Shown: positions 1 through 6,895 of the stretch, in pieces | Numbering within the stretch: position 1 is the stretch's first letter | Layout: each line of letters opens with the position of its first letter | DNA from: an uncultured Oscillospiraceae bacterium | GTDB lineage: Bacteria; Bacillota; Clostridia; UBA1381 | DNA: 10,471 bases | Assembly: GCA_945876665.1 (NCBI GenBank) | Contig: CAMCPC010000024.1 | Span: 1-10,471 of the forward strand | Direction of reading: 5' to 3' | Position numbers and translations under genes: made by a program | Notes under the pieces: generated by a model | The model's input: only the letters and a program-made list of their open reading frames with translations | The model's database searches: none | What the model was told of the DNA's origin: nothing

Positions 1-467
1 TGACCGGCTTTTCAGATATTCTTGTGATTGAATAATGGATTTTTCTGCAATTTTATACGGCTGTCTGCCTTAATGCTTCTTTGCTGAATGCGGACTGTTT
101 TATGTCTGAAAAGACGATGGACCTTGCCACCTCGCGCAACTGTGTAATTGTCGGCAGATGCTCGGATTACGTTCTGCGCAAATACGGAATACCCGATGAG
201 AATATGCTAAATGTATTCATTTACTCGCCGATTGAAAAAAGATTAAGTAACTGTAAAGCGGAGCTGAATCTTGACGACCCCGGTGAAGCATATACATACC
301 TTACAAAGGTCGATAAGGCGCGTGAGGATTTTTACAAGCATTATACAAAGCATAAATTTTCTACAAATAAATTCCGCCATCTTCTTATCGACAGTTCAAT
401 GGCAGAATTTGATAAGGTGGCTGATATTATAACTAACAGCGCAAAAGTAAAATTTGGTATAGAATAA
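1..467 (+). pseudogene. Cytidylate kinase-like family protein, 5' end outside window, interrupted by an in-frame stop
   Basis: The frame ending at the TAA at 465-467 encodes the C-terminal half of a cytidylate kinase-like (Cytidylate_kin2 type) P-loop protein. The clearest family signature is the CVIVGRCSDYVLR stretch (codons from about 141), followed by a basic VFIY..IEKR strand/helix, a lid-like KVDKAREDFYKHYT segment and a closing LIDSS strand. These proteins are thought to be nucleoside or nucleotide kinases, but most are untested. The N-terminal P-loop would lie left of the window. The same frame reads TGFSDILVIE at 3-32, which resembles the usual SGFSEEF-IE segment of the family, then hits TAA at 33-35 and resumes as WIFLQFYTA. 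Compared with relatives as I remember them, several residues also seem missing here. The first possible restarts (TTG 81, ATG 102) have no Shine-Dalgarno. I therefore call it a probable pseudogene; a sequencing error or an independently translated remnant is possible. Confidence 0.65.
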
Positions 468-471
468 TCAG

Positions 472-511
472 ATAATGGCATAGTTTCTGCGGCTATGCCA
501 TTATTTTTTTT
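472..511 (+). terminator. Rho-independent terminator after the kinase-like gene
   Basis: A 12-bp perfect inverted repeat (arms 472-483 and 493-504, core AATGGCATAG / CTATGCCATT) has a 9-nt loop and runs directly into a run of eight T (504-511). It lies five bases after the stop at 467 and separates the kinase-like gene from the DUF362 transcription unit. The strong stem and T-tract make this one of the clearest terminators in the window. Confidence 0.9.
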
Positions 512-527
512 GCGAATATCATTTTCC

Positions 528-556
528 TTGACAGAAATAATAGTTATGGATATAAT
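528..556 (+). promoter_or_regulatory. Consensus sigma-A promoter for the DUF362 gene
   Basis: TTGACA at 528-533 and TATAAT at 551-556 are separated by exactly 17 bases, so both hexamers match the vegetative consensus in full. The start codon at 591 lies 35 bases downstream of the -10 box, which leaves room for a short leader. No operator-like repeat is evident, so the gene is probably expressed constitutively and strongly. Confidence 0.85.
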
Positions 557-590
557 TAGGGTAATAAAAAAAGGATAAGGAGCCATAGAT

Positions 591-1478
591 ATGGAACTGT
601 CTAAAGTATATTTCTCAAAAACAATTTCACCTGAGCAGGTGATAGAACTGTATAACAAGGTCGGTTATGAGCTTGTCGGAAAGACCGCTATAAAGCTTCA
701 CTCCGGTGAAGCCGGAAATCAGAATTTTTTAAGACCGGAATTCTGGAAACCGATTATAGAGCTTGTAGGCGGTACTGTTGTTGAATGCAACACTGCCTAT
801 GGCGGCGCGCGCAATTCCACATCAAAGCATATTCAGCTTATTCATGACCACGGTTGGGATAAGTATTTTGATGTGGATTTGATGGATAGCGAAGGACCTG
901 ATATGGTACTTGATATTCCGGACGGCAAGGTGCTTAAAAAGAATTACGCAGGCAAGCATATGGCTGATTATGACGCCATGCTTGTGTTGTCGCATTTTAA
1001 AGGACATCCGATGGGCGGATACGGCGGCGCATTGAAGCAGCTTTCAATCGGGTGCGCTTCAAGCGCGGGAAAGGCTTATATCCATTCGGCAGGCTTTACG
1101 GACGATATGAATATTGTGTGGAATCATACCGCAGAGCAGGACGAATTTCTTGAGTCCATGGCAGACGCGGCAAAATCGGTTATTGACTATTTCAAGGGCA
1201 ATATTATATATATTAACGTGATGAAAAATCTTTCTGTCGACTGTGACTGCTGTGCGGTTGCAGAGGATCCATGTATGCAGGATATAGGCATACTGGCGTC
1301 ACTTGATCCTGTGGCAATCGATCAGGCGTGTATAGACCTTGTGTATGCGGCAAAGGACGACCCCGGTCAGAAGCATTTTCTTGAAAGAGTGGAGTCGCGT
1401 CACGGTATACACACTATTGAAGCCGCTGCGGATATTGGCTGTGGAAAAAGAGAATACGAATTGATTTGTATTGATTAA
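591..1478 (+). CDS. DUF362 domain-containing protein (short form without a ferredoxin domain)
   Basis: This 295-residue cytosolic protein belongs to the DUF362 family, whose biochemical role is unknown; members often carry or accompany iron-sulfur clusters. Family landmarks are KLHSGE (about 35-40), HFKGHPMGGYGGALK (135-149), IGCAS just after, the DCDCC segment (217-221), and DIGILASLDPVAIDQACIDLV (about 230-250). Cysteines C218, C220, C221 and C228 cluster closely and could bind metal; this is inference. Many clostridial DUF362 proteins, as I remember them, carry a two-cluster [4Fe-4S] ferredoxin insert between the IGCAS and DCDC regions. Here that stretch (about residues 160-215) has no CxxCxxC pattern, so this is a shorter paralogue. 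ATG 591 follows AAGGAG (577-582) at 8 nt. The gene has its own promoter and terminator and is monocistronic just upstream of the hydrogenase operon; a shared redox role is possible but unproven. Confidence 0.85.
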   Translation: MELSKVYFSKTISPEQVIELYNKVGYELVGKTAIKLHSGEAGNQNFLRPEFWKPIIELVGGTVVECNTAYGGARNSTSKHIQLIHDHGWDKYFDVDLMDSEGPDMVLDIPDGKVLKKNYAGKHMADYDAMLVLSHFKGHPMGGYGGALKQLSIGCASSAGKAYIHSAGFTDDMNIVWNHTAEQDEFLESMADAAKSVIDYFKGNIIYINVMKNLSVDCDCCAVAEDPCMQDIGILASLDPVAIDQACIDLVYAAKDDPGQKHFLERVESRHGIHTIEAAADIGCGKREYELICID

Positions 1479-1507
1479 GAGGCGGATAAACCGCCTCTTT
1501 CCGTTCT
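1477..1507 (+). terminator. Hairpin terminator after the DUF362 gene
   Basis: A 9-bp perfect inverted repeat (AAGAGGCGG 1477-1485 / CCGCCTCTT 1491-1499) with a 5-nt loop starts inside the stop codon. The following tract (TTTCCGTT) is T-rich but short, so termination may be partial. The fresh promoter at 1540 makes read-through unnecessary for the hydrogenase genes. Confidence 0.75.
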
Positions 1508-1539
1508 AACATTAAATTTGTGTAAATCTAACAAAAAAA

Positions 1540-1568
1540 TTGACAAAATGCGCGATATATTATATAAT
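1540..1568 (+). promoter_or_regulatory. Consensus sigma-A promoter for the hydCBA operon
   Basis: TTGACA (1540-1545) and TATAAT (1563-1568) are separated by 17 bases, a perfect vegetative promoter. The first start codon is 49 bases past the -10 box. Just upstream of the -35 box an imperfect TTGT-N9-ACAA pattern (1518-1534) is a possible operator half-match, described under findings. The strong core promoter fits a highly expressed fermentative hydrogenase. Confidence 0.85.
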
Positions 1569-1617
1569 GAAGCATATGTAAAAAATTCCAACAACAAATA
1601 CAATGCGGAGGTGTACA

Positions 1618-2100
1618 ATGGAACAAAATTTTGACTTCAAGGCAGTCGATTCCATACTGGAGTTTTACGGAAACGAACAGAAAAATCTTATAACAATTCT
1701 CCAGTGTGTACAGGCTGACCATCGCTATCTGCCGAGGGAAATACTTGAGTACATAGCGGAGAAAATGGGTATCAGCTTAGCGAAAATCTATTCTGTTGCC
1801 ACATTTTACGAGAATTTCTCACTTGATCCGAAGGGCAAATACGTTATTAAAATCTGTGACGGAACTGCCTGTCATGTAAGAAAATCAATCCCCATTCTTG
1901 AAAAGGTGCGTGAAACGTTGGGTGTAACCGCCGAAAAGCCGACCACATCAGATATGATGTTCACGGTTGAAACGGTTTCGTGCCTTGGCGCGTGTGGACT
2001 TGCGCCTGTCATGACAATTAACGACAAGGTTTATCCGGCTATGACTCCCGAAAAGGCAGTGGAGCTTTTAAACGCAGTCAGAGAGGAGGACAATGAATGA
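1618..2100 (+). CDS. hydC: Trimeric [FeFe] hydrogenase subunit HydC (NuoE-like [2Fe-2S] thioredoxin-fold protein)
   Basis: This 160-residue protein belongs to the NuoE/24-kDa complex I family and is the small electron-transfer subunit of HydABC-type hydrogenases (HndA in Desulfovibrio nomenclature). It has an N-terminal helical region with the family's QADHRYLPREILEYIA and ATFYENFSLDP segments. A thioredoxin-fold domain follows, with the [2Fe-2S] ligands C80, C85 (CDGTAC) and C122, C126 (CLGAC). The cluster should exchange electrons with the flavin-bearing HydB. I chose ATG 1618 because GGAGG (1607-1611) sits 6 nt ahead of it. The in-frame ATG at 1603 overlaps that ribosome binding site and would add only MRRCT. 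The gene is first in the operon and overlaps hydB by 4 nt (ATGA), which implies translational coupling. Length is normal and all cluster ligands are present. Confidence 0.93.
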   Translation: MEQNFDFKAVDSILEFYGNEQKNLITILQCVQADHRYLPREILEYIAEKMGISLAKIYSVATFYENFSLDPKGKYVIKICDGTACHVRKSIPILEKVRETLGVTAEKPTTSDMMFTVETVSCLGACGLAPVMTINDKVYPAMTPEKAVELLNAVREEDNE

Positions 2101-3980
2101 TGTTAAAGAGCAGAGAAGAACTGGCTGCTTACCGCCAAAGCTGTGAAGCGGCGCTGTCAAATCAGAGTATACGCGTCCTTGTGTGCGCGGGTACGGGCTG
2201 TGTAGCAGGCGGAAGTCTGGAAATATATAAAAGGCTTATTGAGCTGTGCGAGGAAATGAAGCTTGATGTGCAGGTAACTCTTGAAAAAGAGGTTTCTCAC
2301 GAGGGTATCGGAATTAAAAAGAGCGGCTGTCACGGCTTCTGTGAGCTTGGCCCTCTTGTAAAGATTGAGCCTATGGGCTGGCTGTATCTTCAGGTAAAAT
2401 TGGAAGACTGTGAGGAAATAGCAGAAAAAACCCTTAAAAACAGACAAAAGGTTGAAAGACTGTTCTACCATGACGAAACGGGTATGTATGAAAAGCAGTT
2501 TGATATACCGTTCTATAAAAATCAGACGAGAATTGTCCTTGACGAGTGCGGACAGATTGACGCTGATTCAATAGATGAATACATAGCATTCGGCGGATAC
2601 AAGGCGTTGGAAAGAGCATTGTTTGAAATGGACAGCGAGCAGATTTGTACCGAAATTGAGGAAAGCGGACTTCGCGGACGCGGAGGCGGCGGTTATCCTG
2701 CCGGAAGAAAATGGGTGCAGGTTTTAAATCAGAAGGAAACGGAGCGTTATGTTGTCTGTAACGGCGATGAGGGCGACCCCGGCGCATTCATGGACAGAAG
2801 TATAATGGAGGGTAATCCCCACCGTATGCTTGAGGGTATGCTTATTGCGGGTATTGCCACAAAAGCACGTGAGGGATATATTTATGTCCGTGCGGAATAT
2901 CCATTGGCGGTTGACCGATTAAAGCGCTCGATAGACGCGGCACAGCGCGCGGGACTTTTGGGTGACAACATACTCGGAACTGATTTTTCATTTAATATAC
3001 ATATAAATCAGGGCGCAGGCGCGTTTGTATGCGGCGAGGGCAGTGCCCTTACGGCATCAATCGAGGGCGAAAGAGGTATGCCGAGAGTTAAGCCACCGAG
3101 AACGGTTGAGGCAGGTCTTTTCAGTAAGCCGACTGTGCTGAACAATGTGGAAACCTATGCAAACGTACCGCTTATTATAACAAATGGCGTGGATTGGTAC
3201 CGCTCAATAGGAACGGAAACAAGTCCCGGTACAAAGGCATTTGCGATAACGGGTAACGTAAAAAATACAGGTCTTATAGAAGTGCCTATGGGAACAACGC
3301 TCCGCGAGGTTGTATTTGACATAGGCGGCGGTATAAAGAATGATCAGGAATTCAAGGCTGTGCAGATAGGCGGCCCGTCGGGCGGATGTCTGACGCTGGG
3401 CGCAGGACAGCTTGATTTGCCGCTTGACTTTGATTCTCTGAAAAAGGTCGGCGCAATGATAGGCTCGGGCGGTCTTGTTGTAATGGATGAGCATACATGT
3501 ATGGTCGAGGTGGCAAGATTTTTCATGAACTTCACACAGAATGAGTCATGCGGAAAGTGCGTGCCGTGCCGCGAGGGTACAAGACGTATGCTTGAAATCC
3601 TTGAAAGAATTGTCGGCGGAACAGGCAAGTTAGAGGATATAGACCTGCTCGAAGAGCTTGCGAATACCGTTTCCAAAACGGCGCTTTGCGGTCTTGGAAA
3701 AACTGCCGCAAACCCTGTTCTTTCAACACTGAAATATTTCAGAGAAGAATATATTGCGCACGTTGTGGACAAGAAATGTCCTGCGGGAGCCTGTCAGGCA
3801 CTTAAGGTCTATAAAATTAATCCGGACAAGTGCAAGGGCTGTTCAAAGTGCGCACGTCAGTGTCCTGTGGGCGCAATCAGCGGTGAGATAAAGAGTCCGT
3901 TTACGATTGATACGGATAAGTGTATAAAGTGCGGAGCGTGCAAGAGCGCCTGTGCATTTAGTGCGGTAGAGGAGGTATAA
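2097..3980 (+). CDS. hydB: Trimeric [FeFe] hydrogenase subunit HydB (NuoF-like NADH/FMN subunit)
   Basis: This 627-residue cytosolic subunit oxidises NAD(P)H through FMN and shares electrons with HydA and HydC. Domains in order: an N-terminal thioredoxin-like [2Fe-2S] module with C30, C35, C78 and C82; the NuoF core with the glycine-rich nucleotide/flavin segment GRGGGGYPAGRKW (194-206) and the CNGDEGDPGAF motif soon after; an SLBB region; a [4Fe-4S] site at C485, C488, C491 and C531 (ESCGKCVPC plus ALCGLG); and a C-terminal 2x[4Fe-4S] ferredoxin with C579/582/585/589 and C609/612/615/619. The N-terminal module corresponds to HndB, a separate protein in Desulfovibrio, here fused. ATG 2097 follows GGAGG (2085-2089) at 7 nt; the next codon (2100) is also ATG. 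Homology to HydABC enzymes that couple NADH and reduced ferredoxin oxidation to H2 formation makes bifurcation likely, but the sequence alone does not prove it or the choice of NADH over NADPH. Confidence 0.95.
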   Translation: MMLKSREELAAYRQSCEAALSNQSIRVLVCAGTGCVAGGSLEIYKRLIELCEEMKLDVQVTLEKEVSHEGIGIKKSGCHGFCELGPLVKIEPMGWLYLQVKLEDCEEIAEKTLKNRQKVERLFYHDETGMYEKQFDIPFYKNQTRIVLDECGQIDADSIDEYIAFGGYKALERALFEMDSEQICTEIEESGLRGRGGGGYPAGRKWVQVLNQKETERYVVCNGDEGDPGAFMDRSIMEGNPHRMLEGMLIAGIATKAREGYIYVRAEYPLAVDRLKRSIDAAQRAGLLGDNILGTDFSFNIHINQGAGAFVCGEGSALTASIEGERGMPRVKPPRTVEAGLFSKPTVLNNVETYANVPLIITNGVDWYRSIGTETSPGTKAFAITGNVKNTGLIEVPMGTTLREVVFDIGGGIKNDQEFKAVQIGGPSGGCLTLGAGQLDLPLDFDSLKKVGAMIGSGGLVVMDEHTCMVEVARFFMNFTQNESCGKCVPCREGTRRMLEILERIVGGTGKLEDIDLLEELANTVSKTALCGLGKTAANPVLSTLKYFREEYIAHVVDKKCPAGACQALKVYKINPDKCKGCSKCARQCPVGAISGEIKSPFTIDTDKCIKCGACKSACAFSAVEEV

Positions 3981-3983
3981 ACG

Positions 3984-5672
3984 ATGGGATATATGTATGT
4001 TGACGGCATGAAGGTTAAAATTGAGGGCGAAAAGAATATCCTTGAGGTTATACGCAAGGCGGGAATTGAAATGCCTACCTTCTGCTATTATTCGGAGCTG
4101 TCCACCTACGGCGCGTGCAGAATGTGCGTTGTGGAAAACGAAAGAGGCGGAATTGACGCGGCTTGCTCAACGCTTCCGCGTGACGGAATGAAAATAAAAA
4201 CAAACACTCCTGCTTTGCAGAAGCACAGAAAAATGATTTTGGAGCTGCTTTTGTCAACCCATTGCAGAGATTGTACCACATGCTCAAAGAACGGCTCATG
4301 CCGTTTGCAGGAGCTTGCGCTGCGATTTGGCGTAAAGCAGGTGAGGTTTGAAAATAACCGTCCCGAAAAGGAAAAGGATACAAGCAGCAAGAGTATTGTA
4401 CGTGACCCGAACAAGTGTATTCTTTGCGGCGACTGTGTGAGAGTTTGTCAGGAAAAGCAGGGACTTGGAATAATCGACTTCGCGCACCGCGGCTCTAAGC
4501 TGCAGGTTATGCCTGCCTTTGACATGAAGCTTTGCGATACGGACTGCGTAAACTGCGGTCAGTGCGCCGCTGTCTGTCCGACAGGCGCGATAACAGTTAA
4601 GGACGAAACTGAAAAAATGTGGGATTATCTTGCAGACCCGACAAAGAGGGTAGTTGTTCAGATTGCGCCCGCTGTACGCGTGGCGCTTGGCGATGAATTC
4701 GGCGTTGAACATGGTGAAAATGTGCTTGGAAAGACTGTAAAGGCGCTTAAGATGATGGGTGTGGACAGCGTGTTTGACACTGTTCTGTCGGCGGATTTGA
4801 CAGTTTTAGAGGAGGCAAACGAGTTTGTTGAACGCGTTAAAAACGGCGGCACATTCCCGATGTATACCTCCTGCTGTCCCGCATGGATTAAATATGCGGA
4901 GAACAAGCATCCTGAGCTTATAAACAACAACATTTCAAGCTGCAAGTCACCTATGCAGATGTTCGGCAGTGTCATTAAGAAATGGCATGAGGACAGCGGG
5001 GACGAAAGAGAGCTTGTTTCGGTTGCAATAATGCCGTGTACGGCGAAAAAATATGAGGTTTCACGTCCTGAGTTTACCGAAAACGGCAAGCGCATAATCG
5101 AGCTGTCACTGACAACTCAGGAGCTTGCAACGATGATAAGGGGTGCCGGTATACAGTTTGATGAACTGGAAAGCGAGTATCTTGACGCGCCGTTCGATAT
5201 GGGCGGAAGCGGCGCAGGCGTGATTTTCGGCGTTACGGGCGGCGTAGCTGAGGCGGTGATACGCCAGTGCAGTGATGACAAGAGCTCCGGCGCAATAAAG
5301 GAAATTAAGTTTATCGGCGTAAGAGGTAAAGAGGAAATCAAGGAAGCCACAATACAAGCGTTAGGCAGGGAATTTAAAATATGTGTTGTTCACGGTCTTG
5401 CCAATGCAGAAAAGATTATACAGGCTACACAGAGCGGCGAGGCTTATTATGACCTTATTGAGGTTATGGCGTGTCCGGAGGGCTGTATCGGCGGTGCAGG
5501 TCAGCCGTTTGCCATAAGTCCTGAACGTGATAAGAGAGCAAAGGGACTTTACCACACGGACGAGCGTATTCAGATTAAATTTTCTGATAAAAACCCGTCA
5601 GTGGGATACATCTATGATGAAATAGTCAAGGGCAATTCCCATGAAATGTTCCATGTACATTACGGAAAATAA
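3984..5672 (+). CDS. hydA: [FeFe] hydrogenase catalytic subunit HydA
   Basis: This 562-residue enzyme reduces protons to H2 at the H-cluster in the cytosol. From the N-terminus: a plant-type [2Fe-2S] domain (C34, C45, C48, C61), a His-ligated [4Fe-4S] site (H93, C97, C100, C106), two ferredoxin [4Fe-4S] clusters (C145/148/151/155 and C188/191/194/198), then the H-cluster domain. The three signatures are L1 TSCCPAW (295-301), L2 MPCTAKKYE (350-358) and L3 MACPEGCIGGAGQP (495-508). C297, C352, C497 and C501 are the expected cluster ligands, and C298 is the proton-relay cysteine. In L3, E499 replaces the usual Gly of CPGGC and the glycine run is broken by Ala. The short C-terminal SHEMFHVHY end is typical; there is no extra C-terminal domain. 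ATG 3984 follows GGAGG (3971-3975) at 8 nt, 3 nt after hydB. H-cluster maturases (HydE/F/G) are not in the window. Confidence 0.96.
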   Translation: MGYMYVDGMKVKIEGEKNILEVIRKAGIEMPTFCYYSELSTYGACRMCVVENERGGIDAACSTLPRDGMKIKTNTPALQKHRKMILELLLSTHCRDCTTCSKNGSCRLQELALRFGVKQVRFENNRPEKEKDTSSKSIVRDPNKCILCGDCVRVCQEKQGLGIIDFAHRGSKLQVMPAFDMKLCDTDCVNCGQCAAVCPTGAITVKDETEKMWDYLADPTKRVVVQIAPAVRVALGDEFGVEHGENVLGKTVKALKMMGVDSVFDTVLSADLTVLEEANEFVERVKNGGTFPMYTSCCPAWIKYAENKHPELINNNISSCKSPMQMFGSVIKKWHEDSGDERELVSVAIMPCTAKKYEVSRPEFTENGKRIIELSLTTQELATMIRGAGIQFDELESEYLDAPFDMGGSGAGVIFGVTGGVAEAVIRQCSDDKSSGAIKEIKFIGVRGKEEIKEATIQALGREFKICVVHGLANAEKIIQATQSGEAYYDLIEVMACPEGCIGGAGQPFAISPERDKRAKGLYHTDERIQIKFSDKNPSVGYIYDEIVKGNSHEMFHVHYGK

Positions 5673-5682
5673 AATTTGTAAC

Positions 5683-5720
5683 GGCGGCGCGGCAGATTAT
5701 ACTGCTGCGCCGCCTTATAT
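5683..5720 (+). terminator. GC-rich terminator hairpin closing the hydCBA operon
   Basis: A 13-bp stem with a single G-T wobble (arms 5683-5695 and 5702-5714, GGCGGCGCGGCAG against CTGCTGCGCCGCC) and a 6-nt loop begins 11 bases after the hydA stop. It is followed only by TTATATGTATGTG, a weak T-tract, but the stem is very stable. It probably both terminates transcription and protects the 3' end of the transcript. Confidence 0.8.
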
Positions 5721-5797
5721 GTATGTGTAAAAATGCACAAAATGAAAATATAAAAATTAAACAAAATGCCGATTGTTCGGTTTTTACAAAAAATATA

Positions 5798-5826
5798 TTG
5801 ACAACATGAATAAAATGATATAATAT
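5798..5826 (+). promoter_or_regulatory. Sigma-A promoter of the PTS operon
   Basis: TTGACA at 5798-5803 is followed either by TATAAT at 5819-5824 (15-nt spacer) or by TAATAT at 5821-5826 (17-nt spacer). The second reading has the better spacing and the first the better hexamer. Either way transcription should begin shortly before the RAT element at 5852, so the RAT and terminator would lie in the 5' leader. Confidence 0.7.
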
Positions 5827-5851
5827 ATATAATGTAAACAATTTAATTCTT

Positions 5852-5880
5852 GGAATGTTACCGGTAATGCGGGCTTGACC
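5852..5880 (+). promoter_or_regulatory. RAT (ribonucleic antiterminator) site for a BglG/LicT/GlcT-type protein
   Basis: These 29 bases match the length and pattern of the classical RAT target: GG at the base, the TGTTAC core at 5856-5861, then GGC at 5872-5874 and ACC at the end. By my own position-by-position comparison with the LicT-type consensus as I remember it, about 20 of 29 positions agree. The stem pair that is usually T-A (positions 11 and 20 of the element) is C-G here, a compensatory change. Its 3' end (5879-5880) is shared with the 5' arm of the terminator at 5878-5946, so folding of one excludes the other. The protein bound is most likely the product of the gene that follows at 5967. 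Confidence 0.85.
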
Positions 5881-5946
5881 AACTTTATGCTAATTCTCAT
5901 ATATAACGCGGAAGCTGTATATGGTTTGTATAAGGTTGGCTTTTTT
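5878..5946 (+). terminator. Conditional leader terminator, mutually exclusive with the RAT
   Basis: The arms at 5879-5890 (CCAACTTTATGC) and 5928-5939 (GTATAAGGTTGG) form a stem of about 12 pairs with G-T wobbles, followed by C and TTTTTT (5941-5946). An inner 6-bp hairpin (5898-5903 with 5918-5923) closes the large loop. Because the 5' arm begins inside the RAT, binding of the antiterminator protein should open this hairpin and let polymerase enter the PTS operon. Confidence 0.85.
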
Positions 5947-5966
5947 AGTTTATGAGGGGTGCAGTC

Positions 5967-6806
5967 ATGCGTATAAAAAAGGTGATTAATAACAACATTG
6001 TGTGCGGCTGTGACGAAAAGAACCGCGAAATGATTGTAACGGGCAAGGGAATAGGCTTCGGCAAAAAGCCGAATGATGAAATAGAGCAGGACAAGGTGAG
6101 GAAGATTTACTGTATGACAAACTCCTCCGTACAAAGACGTCTGATAGAGCTTATGGGGGAGATACCCTACGAGCATCTGCGGTTGACGGACGAGTTTATA
6201 GACGAGGTGAAGGAGCAGCTTCCGTATAACCTGAATGAAAACCTGCTGCTGACGCTTTCGGACCATATAAGCTTTGCCATTTCACGTCAGAAGCAGAACA
6301 TGGCGTTTTCCAATCCGCTTCTGGGCGCGATTATGCAGTATTATCCCGAGGAATTCCGTTTGGGTAAAAACTGTCTGAAAAAAGTCAGGGAGCGACTTGA
6401 CGTCGAGCTGAGCATTGACGAGGCTGGATTTATTGCAATGCATATCGTGAATGCGGAGTTGAATACAAGCATGGACGATATGTATGAAATCACAAGTCTG
6501 ATTGAGGACTGCATGAGGATAGTTGAGGATTATTACGGCAAAAAATTTGATACCCAGTCGCTTGCTTTTAGCCGATTTACTGTTCATATGAGATATTTTG
6601 CCCAACGGTTGTTCTGCAACGAAATGCACAATGACAGAACAGAGGAAAGGGACGAGGTATTCCGTAATCTCATAATGAAAAATTGCAGTGAGCATTATGA
6701 GTGTGCCAAGCGCATATCGGATTTAGTGAGCGAGAAATATAATAAGCAGGTAACCGATGATGAGCTTGTATATTTAACAATACATTTAAAGCGTATCAGC
6801 GCTTAA
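5967..6806 (+). CDS. PRD-containing transcription antiterminator (BglG/LicT/GlcT family)
   Basis: This 279-residue cytosolic RNA-binding regulator has an N-terminal CAT domain (about 1-55, MRIKKVINNNIVCGCD...GKGIGFGKK) that binds RAT RNA and two PTS-regulation domains (PRD1 about 70-170, PRD2 about 175-279). The phosphorylatable histidines are present: H100 (SDHISF) and H159 (AMHIV) in PRD1, H207 (VHMRY) and H273 (IHLKR) in PRD2. The first three numbers coincide with those I recall for B. subtilis LicT. ATG 5967 is chosen because AGGGG (5955-5959) lies 7 nt ahead; the in-frame ATG at 5952 lies upstream of that site and lacks its own. The gene sits behind its own RAT/terminator and ahead of a PtsG-like permease, so it likely controls itself and the permease. 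Phosphorylation by the permease (negative, as in GlcT) or by HPr (positive, as in LicT) cannot be told from sequence, so I give no symbol. Confidence 0.92.
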   Translation: MRIKKVINNNIVCGCDEKNREMIVTGKGIGFGKKPNDEIEQDKVRKIYCMTNSSVQRRLIELMGEIPYEHLRLTDEFIDEVKEQLPYNLNENLLLTLSDHISFAISRQKQNMAFSNPLLGAIMQYYPEEFRLGKNCLKKVRERLDVELSIDEAGFIAMHIVNAELNTSMDDMYEITSLIEDCMRIVEDYYGKKFDTQSLAFSRFTVHMRYFAQRLFCNEMHNDRTEERDEVFRNLIMKNCSEHYECAKRISDLVSEKYNKQVTDDELVYLTIHLKRISA

Positions 6807-6815
6807 AAAGATATT

Positions 6816-6849
6816 TAGACGTAAACAGACCGGCCGATGTTTGCGTTTA
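6816..6849 (+). other. Intercistronic hairpin between antiterminator and PTS permease genes
   Basis: Arms 6816-6827 and 6838-6849 pair over 12 positions with two G-T wobbles around a 10-nt loop that itself contains the palindrome CGGCCG. It lies in the 89-base gap before the permease gene, and only an AT-rich stretch without a T-run follows it. It is not RAT-like. It may be an attenuator, RNA-processing site or stability element; its function is inferred only from its position. Confidence 0.45.
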
Positions 6850-6895
6850 TATATAAAAATTTATAAGTAAATTTCAGAAAGGAAGGTACACAAAA

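Noticed and set aside
1603..1617. Upstream ATG that would extend HydC by five residues (MRRCT)
   Set aside because: It overlaps the GGAGG site that serves ATG 1618 and has no ribosome binding site of its own.
3344..3772. Long minus-strand open frame inside hydB
   Set aside because: It is the antisense shadow of well-conserved NuoF and Fe-S codons, and its serine/arginine-rich, low-information translation shows no family motif. The same reasoning rejects the other minus-strand frames in the window.
2097..5672. Possibility that hydCBA is part of respiratory complex I or formate dehydrogenase
   Set aside because: The third gene carries all three H-cluster signatures (TSCCP, MPCTAKK, MACPEGC) and no molybdopterin or membrane subunit genes adjoin, so the set is a trimeric [FeFe] hydrogenase.
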